64,000 nucleotides of DNA from the NCBI GenBank assembly GCA_026119855.1, contig JAOWBW010001460.1, forward strand, positions 124,001 through 188,000. The letters are read 5' to 3'. The stretch comes from Campanula takesimana. Lineage: Eukaryota; Streptophyta; Magnoliopsida; Asterales; Campanulaceae. The position numbers were made by a program, and so were the translations under genes. Numbering within the stretch: the stretch's first letter is position 1; every line of letters begins with the position of its first letter. Of this stretch, positions 23,427 through 34,640 are shown piece by piece. Below the pieces are notes generated by a model. The model saw only the letters and a list, made by a program, of their open reading frames with translations. It did no database searches and had not been told where the DNA came from.

Positions 23427-25158
23427 CCCGTTAATGATCAATAATTTTAAAATTGTCATGCTTAAAAATTATTTAATTGGATTATTTGATTTGCATGATA
23501 ATAATAAGATGAATGTGTGATTGAGATTTATATGAGATATAAAATTGTATGCAAGTTTATGATGGGATATATGTGATTATAATATTTATTGGATTCATAT
23601 GTATAATCGCATGCTTAGATTGTCAATTTATAATTTGATTATGCTTATTGATGATCTTGGTCTAATTGATAAATTGAATAAATTGTTTTTTGATGTTATT
23701 GGTTAGATTTGTTCAAATTCGTAATCTGGAAATTCCTGTTTTGATAATCTGATTATGCTTGAAATTGGAATTAGGGTTAATCGAATTTGTAAAATTTTGA
23801 AGAATCTGACGTTCTAATCAGAGGCTCTATACGGCGGCACAGGAGGCGTACGCCTGCCTGCGAGCCGTACGGCGCCTGGTCCGAATTACCGAACTTGTTT
23901 TGTTTTCTGGTGTTTTCTGGATTTTGTAAAGAGTTTACAGAATTCAGATCTGAGTTAAATCTCTATTTTAGATGGCTGGTTTATGAAACCGTGTTTCCTG
24001 AAAATTGATGTTGACTCAAAACCTAGAATTGAATCTCTATTTCAGATGGCTGGTTTTTGAAACCGTGTTTCCAAAAAATTGATGTCAATTCAAGAAAGTC
24101 CAGAAAATTTTGGGACTTAGAATCTAAAGGAGTTTAGATTGCTAAGGGTCTACAATAGATTGATGATACATGAAAAACGAGACGAAGAGAAAAGATCCAT
24201 ATGGAATTGTTGTTGCATTTGACTTACGTTACTACGAGGTCATGGAATGCTTAGTTCGGCCATATGGACTATTCTCATGAACTCTTGTATTCATGTAGAT
24301 TTATGTAATTTAGAACTAAGAAAGACTTGCTTGGAATTGTGGTTGCATTTGACTTACGTTACTACGAGGTCATGGAATGCTTAGTTTGGCCATATGGACT
24401 ATTCTCATGAACTCTTGTACTCATGTAGATTCATGTAATTTAGAACTAGGAAAGACTTGCTCGGAATTGTGGTTGCATTTGACTTACGTTATTACGAGGT
24501 CATGGTATGCTTAGTTCGGCCGAACCAAGTTCTTGTTGGTTTCTAAATTAAATAGGTATTCAGAATTTATCCCGTGAACTAACACAATTAAATCACGTTA
24601 AAAGGCTTTAGTTAATTAATTAGATTAGTTAACTTATATGTGTGTTGAACCTTCATGATTAAAACTTAAGTTTTTTTTTTGTGCTTATCCATGATTAAAA
24701 CACTTGTGAATATTTGGGTAGTTTTATGTGGGCTCTGCCAAAGCGAGGTGCATTAATTCTATTCCATCTATGAGCAAGATGAGGAAAGAGTGATTCCTAT
24801 ACGTTTAAAATGGTTAAACTTAATTAGGCTATCAAAAGAGTTTTGGGCCTAAAGCACAAGATGAGATTAAAACATGGTTTTGGAAATTATATTTCTAAAA
24901 GGGATCTCATAAAAGATCTAAGAGTCATATATGATATGATTGACAAGAGTTGTCTACCTAATTAATTTGATTTTGAGCAGTATTGCCAAAGCAGACTTAA
25001 AATTAAATTAAAGTTGGATCTTAGCCCATTGAATTATATTATACATTGATTGTATAAGAAGGTTATGTAATTTAGTGGGAGCATTTATAAAATGCAGTAA
25101 TTATCTCTTTAATTTGTTGGTATTTATTAATTGTTAAAATTTTGCATAATTGTAGAAA
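23427..25158 (+). other. Copia-A 5' leader (1.7 kb, noncoding)
   Basis: It has no open frame of note. It contains a second GTAC palindrome triplet (23829-23870) and two direct-repeat blocks: a duplicated gaaaccgtgtttcc segment (about 23985-24080) and a roughly 145-bp unit repeated three times (about 24200-24525; shared phrase gacttacgttactacgagg). Confidence 0.75.
23826..23875. promoter_or_regulatory. GTAC palindrome triplet in Copia-A leader, 19-bp spacing
   Basis: Central ATAC/GTAC/GTAC tetramers begin at 23829, 23848 and 23867, exactly 19 bp apart. Order and flanks match the LTR array, although the spacers differ. The two arrays are about 900 bp apart in the same element. Confidence 0.7.
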
Positions 25159-26346
25159 ATGACAACAAACACACAATCAATTTCATTGCAAACAATCCTT
25201 GAGAAGGAAAAGCTTCAAGAGAGTGGTACTAACTATATGGATTGGATCCGTAGCTTAAGAATTGTTCTAAGGCAAGAAGACAAGTTGTACATTCTTGATG
25301 CGCCCCTTCCTGAAGAACCCCCTGCTACTGCCTCAAGGGCAGATAAGGACGCTCACAAGAAACATAAGAATGATTCTAGAGATGTGAGTTGTCTGATTCT
25401 CTCGACCATGTGTGCTAAACTCTAACAAAGTTTGGAACTTTTGGAAGCCTATGAGATGGGCATGGAGTTAAAAGACATGTTCCAAGAGCAAGCAAGATAA
25501 GAAAGGTATGACACGATTGTTGCATTCGCATCTTGCAAGATGGCTGAAGGGCAACAAGTCAGTCCTCACCTTCTTAAAATGAAGGGTTATGTTGAGCATC
25601 TTGAGAAGCTTGGCTATCCAATTCAGTTGGAGCTAGCCACGGATCTCATTCTTAATTCATTGCCTAAAAGTTATAATCATTTTGTGATGAATTTTAACAT
25701 GCATTCAATGAATAAGAGTCTCTCCGAGTTGCATAACATGCTAAAAACTGCGGAGAAGAAGATAGGGGATAAAGGTTCTCCCGTGCTCATTACAAATCTT
25801 GGAAAGGGCAAAGGTGCCAAGGAAAGGGGTAAGGCAAAGGTTGTCAAAACCAAGATTAGCAAGACAAAGGTTGTCAAGGCTAATGAGGCAAAACCTGACA
25901 CACAAAAGGATGCGATTTGCTTCCACTACCATGAGATAGGTCATTGGAAGCGTAATTGCAAGGCTTATATGGAAGAGCACAAGAAGAAGAAGGGCAGTGG
26001 GACTGCATCGACTTCAGGTATCTATATGATATATATACTCCTTTCTAATAATAGTTCTTGGGTATTGGATACCGAATGTGGATCTCACATTTGTTTAAAT
26101 GTGCAGGCACTAAAGAATAGGAGACTACTTAAAGATAGTGAAGTGGACCTACGCGTGGGGAATGGAGCAAGAGTTGCTGCATTAGCCGTAGGAACTTATG
26201 AAGTTATTTTACCTACCGGATTAATACTTGTTTTGAACAATTGCTATTATGTACCGGATTTAAGTAGGAATATTATTTCAATTTCTTATTTGGATAAAGA
26301 AGGATTTAAATTTTTATTGAGAATGAGAAGTTTTCTATTTATTTAA
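25159..26346 (+). pseudogene. gag: Copia-A gag and protease
   Basis: The start is the first ATG after the leader. Gag has MDWIRSLRIVLRQEDKLYIL and the copia capsid phrase ELATDLILNSLPKSY. Two TAA stops (25423-25425, about 25498-25500) interrupt it without loss of frame. The zinc knuckle (25918-25959) reads CFHYHEIGHWKRNC, with tyrosine at the second cysteine. In protease the active site is WVLDTECGSHIC (26068-26076 encode D-T-E instead of D-T-G), which should abolish catalysis; Copia-3 has the intact D-T-G. A frameshift near 26330 ends the frame. Confidence 0.92.
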
Positions 26347-26351
26347 ATGAT

Positions 26352-27356
26352 GTGCTTTATGGTATTGCAAGTTCATTTAATGGTCTTTATATCCTTGATG
26401 TCAAGAATGAAAATAATGTCTATCATATAAATAAGAAATCTAAACCTAATGATGTAAATCATACTTATCTGTGGCATTGCCGTCTTGGTCATATCAATGA
26501 GAAGCATATCTCAAAACTCCATGGGGACGGACTTTTAGGATCACATGATCTTGAATCATAAGATACTTGTGAGTCGTGTCTTCTTGGAAAAATGACTAAG
26601 ACACCTTTTACTAAGAGTAGTGAAAGGGCAAGCGATTTATTGGGCCTTATACATTCCGATGTATGCGGACCATTAAGTAGCAATGTTAGAGGAGGATTTC
26701 AATACTTCATAACATTCTCCGATGATTTGAGTAGATATGGATATATCTATTTAATGAAACAAAAAAGTGAAGTATTTGAGATATTTAGAATATTTCAAAA
26801 TGAAGTACAAAATAAACTTGGCAAAACTATTAAGGCACTTCGATCAGATCGAGGAGGTGAATATTTAAGCCAAGAATTTGATGATCATCTAAAGAATTGT
26901 GGAATAGTTTCACAATTAACTCCACCCGGAACACCACAATGGAATGGTGTGTCCGAGAGGAGAAATCGAACTTTATTAGATATGGTTCGATCTATGATGA
27001 GTCAAGTTGATCTTCCATTATCCTTTTGGGGTCATGTATTAGAAACCGCTGCATTCACACTAAATAGAGTTCCAAGTAAATCGGTTTAAAAGACACCATA
27101 TGAGATATGGAGTGGAAAGAAACCTTGCGTTTCTTTCATGAAAATTTGGGGTTGTGAAGATTATGTGAAGAGACTTGTCTCGGATAAACTCACACCCAAA
27201 TCAGACAAATGTATTTTCGTGGGATATCCTAAGGAAACTAAAGGATATTACTTTTACAACCGCATGGAGAACAAAGTGTTTGTTGCTCGTGACGACACTT
27301 TTCTAGAGAAAGAGTTTCTTTCCAAAAGGGTTAGTGGGAGTAAAATAAATCTTTAA
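26352..27356 (+). pseudogene. Copia-A integrase
   Basis: The zinc region has HTYLWHCRLGHINEKH and CESCLLGKM. The core has LIHSDVCGPL, LRSDRGGEYLS and NGVSERRNRTLLD, giving the catalytic D, D and E. Stops at 26559-26561, 27087-27089 and 27354-27356 are all in the same frame. The 27087 stop replaces a glutamine conserved in Copia-3 (KSVQKTPY), consistent with CAA to TAA. Confidence 0.9.
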
Positions 27357-27389
27357 GAAATTCAAGAACCCGAAAATAACATTGAACCA

Positions 27390-29114
27390 ATGGTGGAACA
27401 AGAGCAAGTCCCACAAGGAGTTATGGAACCTGTTCAAAGTACACAAGTAACTCGCAGATCTAATAGGATACGGTCCGAACCCGAGAGATATGGATTTCTT
27501 GTAACGGAAAGTAATGATGTGGAAATCATTGATAATAATGAACCCACAACCTATAAAGAGGCGATGTCATCTCCTGATTCGGATAAGTGGCTTGGAGCCA
27601 TGGAATCTGAATTACAATCCATGAAAGATAATCAAGTTTGGAGCTTGATTGATGCACCCGAAGGTGTAAAAGCCATAGGATGCAAATGGGTCTTCAAGAA
27701 GAAGACTGACATGGATGGGAAGGTGCATACTTACAAAGCTAGACTTGTAGCAAAAGGTTATAAGCAAATTCATGGTGTAGACTATGATGAAACCTTTTCA
27801 GCCATAGCAATGATCAAGTCTATCAGAATTTTGATTGCCATAGCAGCATATTACGACTCTGAGATATGGCAAATGGATGTCAAAACCGCTTTCCTGAATG
27901 GAAATCTACAAGAGGATGTGTACATGACACAACCCGAAGGTTTTGCGCAAAATTCTAAAGTATGCAAGTTGCAGAAATCCATTTATGGATTGAAGCAAGC
28001 TTCAAGGAGTTGGAATCTCCGTTTTGATTAATCAGTCAAATAGTTTGGCTTCATCAAGAACGAAGATGAACCTTGTGTGTACAAGAAAATTAGTGGGAGC
28101 ATAGTGGTTTTTCTAATATTATATATGGATGACATATTACTCATTGGAAATGATATTCCTACACTTCAGTCTGTGAAGACTTGGTTAGGGAAATGTTTTT
28201 TAATGAAAGATATGGGAGAAGCCGTATATATCCTTGGTATTAACATCTATAGAGATAGATCAAAGAAGCATATTGGCTTAAGTCAAAGTACATACATTGA
28301 CAAAGTCCTAAAGAGATTCCGCATGGAAAACTCTAAGAGAGAAAACTTGCCAGTGTTACATGGTGTAACTCTTAGCAAGAATCAGTATCCCAAGACAACT
28401 GATGAGCGAGAGATAATGAATGGAATCCCATACGCATCCGCAATTGGATCCATCATGTATGCTATAATTTGTACTAGACCGGATGTATCTTATGCCTTGA
28501 GCATGACGAGTAGATACCAATCCGACCCCGATGAAAGTCACTTGATAGCCGTCAAGTCGATTCTAAAGTACTTAAGAAGGACTAAAGAATCATTCTTGAT
28601 CTATGGAGGTATGGAAGATGATCTCGTTGTAAGGGGTTACACAGATGCAAGCTTCCAAACCGACAAGGATGATAATAGATCGCAATCTGGATTTGTGTTT
28701 ATGTTAAATGGTGGTGCTGTAAGCTGGAAGAGTTCTAAGCAAAGTACAGTAGCTGATTCTACAACTGAAGCCGAGTACATAGATGCATCGGATGCTGCAA
28801 AGGAGACTGTTTGGATCAAGAAGTTCATCGGAGAACTTGTAGTGGTTCCTAGTATTGCTAATCTAATAGACCTTTATTGCGATAATAATGGCGCTATTGC
28901 TCAAGCAAAAGAACCAAGATCACATCAGATATCCAAACACATACTTAGGCGTTTTCATCTCATTCGAGAAATCGTGGAGAGGGAGGACATTAAAATATGC
29001 AGAGTACCAACTGATGATAACATAGAAGATCCACTAACAAAGGGTCTTTCACAAGCTAAACATGATGGTCATGTTAGGTCCATGGGTATTAAATACATTG
29101 GAGAGTGGGCCTAG
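27390..29114 (+). pseudogene. Copia-A reverse transcriptase and RNase H
   Basis: RT begins with ATYKEAMSSPDSDKWLGAME-like sequence and contains KWVFKKKTDMDGKVHTYKAR, MDVKTAFLNGNLQEDVYM and the catalytic YMDD (28122-28133). RNase H follows with GYTDASFQTD, STTEAEYIDA and YCDNNGAIAQ. Two stops (28029-28031 TAA, about 28041 TAG) lie between fingers and palm in the same frame; at both points Copia-3 has glutamate. The frame from 28077 to 29114 is open. Confidence 0.93.
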
Positions 29115-29116
29115 TG

Positions 29117-29128
29117 CAAGTGGGAGAT
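29117..29128 (+). other. Copia-A polypurine tract
   Basis: The purine-rich AAGTGGGAGAT directly precedes the 3' LTR. It is the plus-strand primer and also appears (inverted) in Copia-3 at 33150-33161. Confidence 0.85.
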
Positions 29129-30459
29129 TGTTGGTGTATATGCCCTAGGCATGTTATTGGAACGTATATTTGTTATCGTTATATTCTTTTAATAAAGAGA
29201 TGTTTGATTATTATTATTGTTACATGTTTTATTTATAATAATCTTCATCCCTAGTACTTATGAAGCACTAGTATAAGTCTAAATAATCATGGGATGCTTA
29301 TGTTAGACTTATGGGTACTTGTTTGGAACAAGGTACTGGACATGACCCGCTAGATAAGATTTATGTCATGGTCGTTGTCATAAATAAATCTCATGTTAGT
29401 TATTTCATTTGAATCCTTCGACGTGAATTTATTATTGTCTTCCACTTGATGAACATTATTTTTGACATATTCAAACGCTACCTTTAACCGGGTAGTTATA
29501 AAGGATATGATTGGCACAATCGGATTCAAGTAGGGAAGAATAATAAGCCAAATGGATTTTTCCCTCTTCGGAGAGATATCAAGCTTAGGCCTCTCGAAGA
29601 ATGATATTGATGAAAGTGTTTGGCCGAACCCAAATGGATTGATGAGATCAAGACATTTGAATTAATCAAATATATTCGGAAATGAGAAAGCATTGAACAA
29701 AGACAAGTTGACCTTAGACTATGACTTGTGTTCAATAGACACCGTGGACAAAGGGATTGTGACTTGTACTATAGAGGATAAACTTTAGTCTACAAAGTTA
29801 TACTATTTGTGTAGTCATAAAAGGTTTGCTAGAATCTAATTATGACTTACGAGCTTTGAACTGGTCAAACCCGTTGGCAACTTAGTATAATCCTATTGGG
29901 TCACACACGCAGAACGGATAATTAAAAGGCTAAAAATAAAAGGAATACGGGAACGGAGACCGTACGGCGGCCAAGGCGGCGTACGCCTAGGATGGAGCCA
30001 TACGGCTCGTGTCCCGCACTAGTTCAGTTTTAGGAAATTTCTTGTGCACCAAGAAGTCCTAAACCCTAAAGGAATCAGACCTATCCCAGTATAAATATAT
30101 GTGTGTCCGAGTTTTTGAGACCTAGTTGATGATTCAAGAAATCAAAAAGCTTTCTTAGAGAGAGATTAATACACATATTGAGAGGGATTCATTATTCCAA
30201 AAGGAAGAAGGTGTTCTTCAAGTTTTTCAAGCCTAAAGGATCTAGCAATCAAGTCCAAGAAGGTGTTCTTGGATTCGTTCAAGTGTGGATAACCAATAGA
30301 GGATACTTTGCTTAGTATCTTAGTCCGTGATTGAAGATTTGAACTACAAGGGTTAGTTCCAATTTATCTTATGCTTTATAAATTATTGTTCTTAATGGAT
30401 CTAGGCTAGGGTTTCTTCATGTTTAATTCCGCTATACATGGAGGCTATGAAACCCAACA
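29129..30459 (+). repeat. Copia-A 3' LTR
   Basis: It is nearly identical to the 5' LTR, including the TATA box and the palindrome triplet (29962, 29981, 30000). It ends CCCAACA followed by the target duplication AAAAG. Confidence 0.95.
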
Positions 30460-30464
30460 AAAAG

Positions 30465-31098
30465 GGCCATTCATCTCCAAGCAAGAGAAAAAAGGAGATC
30501 ACTACCAAGAGTTCTACCAAACGGTGTAATGCCAAGCCGATTCCAACATAATTTGGGGCTTTACATCGAAAGGTCTTCATGTTCCACCATCTTGAAGTCC
30601 GCAAACAACAAATACATAACATTTGGGGCTTGGCAATCTCTCGAAGCTTGGTATCAATAATATTCTCTTGGGGCTTTCTTACGTCAACAACAAAAGACGA
30701 TTCATTTGAATGGGTCAAGAGCTGATTTATCTTGGGGCTTCATGAGTCACTCAAAGTTTGGCATCAAAGGCGTTCTAGGGGCTTTACAATCAGCAACCCC
30801 TTATCTTGATATCAAAAGCCTTTTGAAGCCACATAATCGACAAATATCTTGGGGCTAGACATCAATCTTCATTGGGCACAACAACTATGACATAATTCAA
30901 GCGAGGCAATCCGGACTTCGACCGAACATGATTTGATCTTGGGTTGGCTTTACAAACACATAATGGTTAAAATGGTTCACCCATGAACTAAAAAAAAAAA
31001 AAAGATTTTTCTTTTTACTTTTTTTGTCTCCTTACTTGCGTAAAAGTATGTGTTTCAATTTGCTCCTAGCTTCTTCCCCAGCATTCTCCATCATCCTT
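30465..31098 (+). other. Tat-A 3' noncoding region, part 2, with periodic GGGGCT words
   Basis: It has no gene. GGGGCT occurs at 30555, 30625, 30670, 30734, 30778 and 30851, usually as TTGGGGCT, every 44-73 bp. The same word continues on the other side of Copia-A. A short A-tract lies at about 30990-31003. Confidence 0.7.
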
Positions 31099-31139
31099 GA
31101 ACTACGCTGGTCTGATTCTCTTTAAGGAATACGTAGGCA
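31099..31139 (+). ncRNA. Tat hairpin module H1, second type, in Tat-A
   Basis: GAACTACG (31099-31106), GGTCTGATTC, loop, GGAAT and CGTAGGCA (31132-31139). Outer stem CTACG/CGTAG is intact; the inner stem is ATTC/GGAAT-like. This TCTGATT type sits close to the 3' LTR, as in Tat-F (61289-61330), whereas the ACCTGA type sits just after integrase. Confidence 0.65.
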
Positions 31140-31480
31140 GCCTTTTGGTACGACTAGCCCGTCATCCAGAATGTCATCTCACCGACACTCCATCAAAGTA
31201 CAAGCGACTCATCTTCATTAAAAGTGTCGGCATCCTTCATCAAAGCCACGGCATCAAAAATCCATCACAAATCAAGCGGCCATGGTAAGTGAAGGTATGA
31301 ACATCATTCACGCTTTCTATAAATCACACCACACACAAAAGCAATTTCTCCATCTCTGCAAAATCTCTCTCTCAAGCAATCTCTGCTTTTCAAATCACAT
31401 TTCACACTACAAGCACAATTTCACACTTCACATATCTCACACAAGCACATATATCTGTAAAGCATATGCATAACAGGTAT

Positions 31481-31720
31481 AGGCAGACTTTCGAATCCCT
31501 CCAAATCAGCAGGCAGAATTTCGATTCCCTCCAAATCAGCAGGTAGAATTTCGATTCCCTCCAAATCAGCAGGCAGAATTTTGATTCCATCCAAATCAGC
31601 AGGTAGAATTTCGATTCCCTCTAAATCAGCAGGCAGAATTTCGGTTCCCTCTAAATCAGCAGGCAGAATTTTGATTCCCTCTAAACCAGCAGGCAGACTC
31701 TCGAGTCCCTCTAGTCCCCT
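31481..31720 (+). repeat. Minisatellite: eight 30-bp units
   Basis: Units begin with AGGCAGA at 31481 and every 30 bp after that to 31720, with few substitutions. The array is followed by a conserved segment (31721-31815) that also borders, inverted, the 49-bp repeats of Tat-D. Tandem repeats at this position are a known property of Tat/Ogre 3' regions. Confidence 0.95.
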
Positions 31721-31921
31721 ATACGGACTTTAAATATTGGCCATGGTGGGCCGATTTCATGCTACCGCACCCCTTTTATCAGAAAAAGTCGCTCACACAG
31801 GGAGCGCATTCCTATCCCTTGCAATTTCAATAATTCCTGCTTTTTATTTAGTCTCCCTTGTCGATGTCCTCGGCGGATGTTTTGTTCTTTCGTCGGCGCA
31901 TTTTTCTTTGCAATCCACGTC

Positions 31922-31933
31922 ACCGAGGGGCTC
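31922..31933 (+). other. Tat-A polypurine tract region
   Basis: ACCGAGGGGCTC lies directly before the 3' LTR. The same GAGGGGCTC precedes the Tat-F 3' LTR (61198-61208, inverted), supporting its role as plus-strand primer. Confidence 0.7.
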
Positions 31934-33133
31934 TGTAGACACCCCGCCTTAGACCTCTCATATCCCGATTGCATACACATTCTCTGTCTTCCTCTTTTCT
32001 GTTAAGTTTTGTTACTTTTCGTTAACTTTCGTTATTTTCGTTAAGTTCCTGACTTACTTCGTTAGTCTTGGATTTGACTAAGTGACAAAGTCAACCTTGA
32101 GTCTTTCTTTACTTTTTTTGTTGACTTTCGTGGTGTTCGTTAAGTTTCTGACTGATTTCGTTAGTTTCAAGGCTTAACTGCATAACGGGGTTAACTTTTG
32201 GGCTAAAATATGGATTTTCTGAAGGTGGGAAGTGCGCGCCTTTGCCTTCCTTTGTGGGAGGGGTGCGCTTCCCATAGGGGGGTGGGATGTGCGCGCATCC
32301 CACCTCCAAAATCCCAGATTTTGCCAAATTTCCCTCCTTTTCTGATTTGTAACCCCCAAGACCATTATGCCTTGGCTTGATCCGGGGAAAGGCCATCTTT
32401 GTGACCACAAACACTTCTATAACACCTATAAATACCTCTTCATTCCACCATGGAAGGGAGGAAGGATTCTTGACTCAAAAACTCTCTTAAAACTAAAAGT
32501 TCATTTTCAAAAGTGGTTACTATAGACAAATTGGTTCTTCCCCATTCAAGCACAAGGTACAATGTTTATTCTCTTCTTCTAAACTCTTAATCTTATTTGC
32601 TTTCTTCATCTTTCATCTCTTCTAAATGTGTATGCGATCTCCATAAAAAGGAATACAACCAAAAGGCCACTTCACAATTGAAGCTTGTCCAAGGTTACAT
32701 TCCAACATTCTAAACTCCATTTTAATTTACCATTTACTTCTTAATGTAATCGTTTGACATGTAATCTTTAGCATTGATATAATAGAACAAATTATCTTTT
32801 ATTCCTTTTTATTTCCCCTTTCTTTTCATTGTAATTGTTAGCACTTTTATATTAATATTATTTGAAGGACTTTTTAGCAATAGAACACCAATAGTAGCAA
32901 GACCCGCGTAAGCGGGGCGGAGTGGGTGTTTAAGTACTTCCCACTCCGTCACCTAACCCCCGAACCCTTCTTTCCCGAATCTCTGGTTTTGTATATTAAA
33001 TTAGGCTATTTCTTTAGGTTTTTCTTATGTTCCTCTAAAATATAGGTGGCGACTCTACAAATTAAAACAAGTTAGACATCCTAGGATAATTCACCGCTCT
33101 AGCCAAGTAGTGGGATTTCCCGGGGTATCTACA
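31934..33133 (+). repeat. Tat-A 3' LTR
   Basis: It is nearly identical to 14748-15950, with only scattered substitutions. TATA box CTATAAATA is at 32426-32434; the palindrome array is at 32225-32303 with GTGGGA starts 29 and 28 bp apart. Confidence 0.93.
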
Positions 33134-33138
33134 GGCAC

Positions 33139-33149
33139 CAACACCAACA
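33139..33149 (-). repeat. Copia-3 3' LTR, terminal 11 bp
   Basis: CAACACCAACA completes the LTR interrupted at 14747 and matches the outer end of the 5' LTR (40145-40155). The inverted purine tract ATCTCCCACTTG follows directly. Confidence 0.85.
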
Positions 33150-33163
33150 ATCTCCCACTTGCC

Positions 33164-34640
33164 CTATGCCCAATCTCCTATGTATCTAATACCCATGGAC
33201 CTAACATGACCATCATATTTAGCTTGTGGAAGTCCCTTTGTTAGCGGGTCCGCAACATTGTCATTAGTTGGTACTCTGCATATATTTACGTCTCCCCTAT
33301 CAATGATTTCTCGAATTATATAAAAACGCCTAAGTTTGTGTTTGGATTTTCGATGTGCCCTTGGTTCCTTTGCTTGAGCAATAGCACCATTATTATCGCA
33401 ATAAAGGTCTATTGGATTAGCAATACTAGGAACCAATTCAAGTTCACTAATGAACTTCTTAATCCAAACAGCTTCCTTTGCAGCATCCGATGCAGCAATA
33501 TACTCAGCTTCAGTTGTAGAATCAACGGTTGTACTCTGCTTGGAACTCTTCCAGCTTATAGCTCCACCATTTAACTAACATAAACACAAAACCCTATTGC
33601 GATCGACTATCATCTCTGTCAGTTTAGAAGCTTGCATCCGTGTATCCGTTTACAATGAAATCATCTTCCATTCCTCAATAGATTAAGAATGAATCTTTAG
33701 TCCTTCTCAAGTACTTAAGAATCGCTTTTACAGCCATCCAGTGATTTTCACCGGGGTCGGATTGATATCTACTTGTCATGCTCAAAGCATAAGATACATC
33801 TGGCCTAGTACATATCATGGTATACATGATGGACCCAATTGCCGAAGCATATGGAACATCATTCATATTCTCACGCTCATCTTTTGTCTTAGGACATTGA
33901 GTCTTACTTAGAGAAACTCCATATAGCACTGGCAAGGTACCTCTCTTAGAATTTTCCATGCGGGATCTTCTAATGACCTTGTCAATGTATGTACTTTGGC
34001 TTAAACCAATAAGATTCTTTGATCTATCTTTGTAGATCTTAATGCTAAGGATATATGCGGCTTCACCCATATCTTTCATTGCGAAGCACTTTCCTAACCA
34101 AGTCTTTACAGACTGAAGTGTAGGAATGTCGTTTCCAATGAGCAATATGTCATCCACATATAAAACAAGGAATAGCACTATGCTCCCACTAATCTTCTTG
34201 TATACACAAGGTTCATCTTCGTTCTTGATGAAGCCAAACTCTTTGACAGATTCATCAAAACGGAGATTCCAACTCCTAGAAGCTTGTTTCAATCCATAAA
34301 TGGATTTCTGCAATTTGCATACTTTAGAACTTTGTTCAAAGCCCTCGTGTTGTGTCATATAGACATCCTCTTGTAAATTCCCGTTAAGGAAAGCGGTTTT
34401 GACATCCATTTTCCATATTTCATAGTCATGATATGAGGCAATGGCAAGCAAAATTCTTATAGACTTAATCATTGCTACGGGCGAAAAGGTTTCATCATAG
34501 TCAATACCATGAACTTGCCTATAGCCTTTCGCTACAAGTCTAGCTTTGTAAGTATGCACCTTCCTATCCATGTCAGTCTTCTTCTTGAAGACCCATTTGC
34601 ATCCTATGGTTTATACACCTTCGGGCGCATCAATAAAGTT
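33164..34640 (-). pseudogene. Copia-3 reverse transcriptase and RNase H
   Basis: The RT frame 34571-33675 has MDVKTAFLNGNLQEDVYM and catalytic YVDD (34160-34149). RNase H is cut by changes near 33440-33675, with its C-terminal part open at 33436-33164 (LYCDNNGAIAQAKEPRAH, ADPLTKGLPQAKYDG). The upstream RT entry near 34600 contains a stop. Compared with Copia-A, the RT core is better preserved. Confidence 0.9.

Larger units (their letters stand above)
22082..30459 (+). mobile_element. Copia-A: complete Angela/BARE-like Ty1/copia element nested in Tat-A
   Basis: It is 8378 bp with LTRs of 1332 and 1331 bp and a perfect 5-bp target duplication AAAAG (22077-22081 and 30460-30464). A Met-tRNA primer site, leader, gag, protease, integrase, RT, RNase H and purine tract are all in order. 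Gag and polyprotein style and LTR termini suggest the Angela/BARE group. Multiple nonsense codons and one frameshift inactivate it. Because it interrupts Tat-A, it is younger than Tat-A. Confidence 0.95.
14748..33133 (+). mobile_element. Tat-A: pol-less, non-autonomous Tat-lineage element with two LTRs
   Basis: The two LTRs (14748-15950 and 31934-33133, about 1200 bp each) are nearly identical and flanked by a perfect 5-bp target duplication, GGCAC (14743-14747 and 33134-33138). After removing the nested solo LTR and Copia-A, the internal part holds a leader, a gag missing its capsid centre, and long repetitive noncoding DNA. No protease, RT, RNase H or integrase is present. It must have relied on enzymes from a relative, resembling truncated-gag elements. 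Near-identical LTRs suggest recent movement. Confidence 0.93.

Noticed and set aside
31481..31720. Regular 30-bp repeats resembling a CRISPR array
   Set aside because: Units are contiguous with no unique spacers, and the setting is a plant retrotransposon 3' region.
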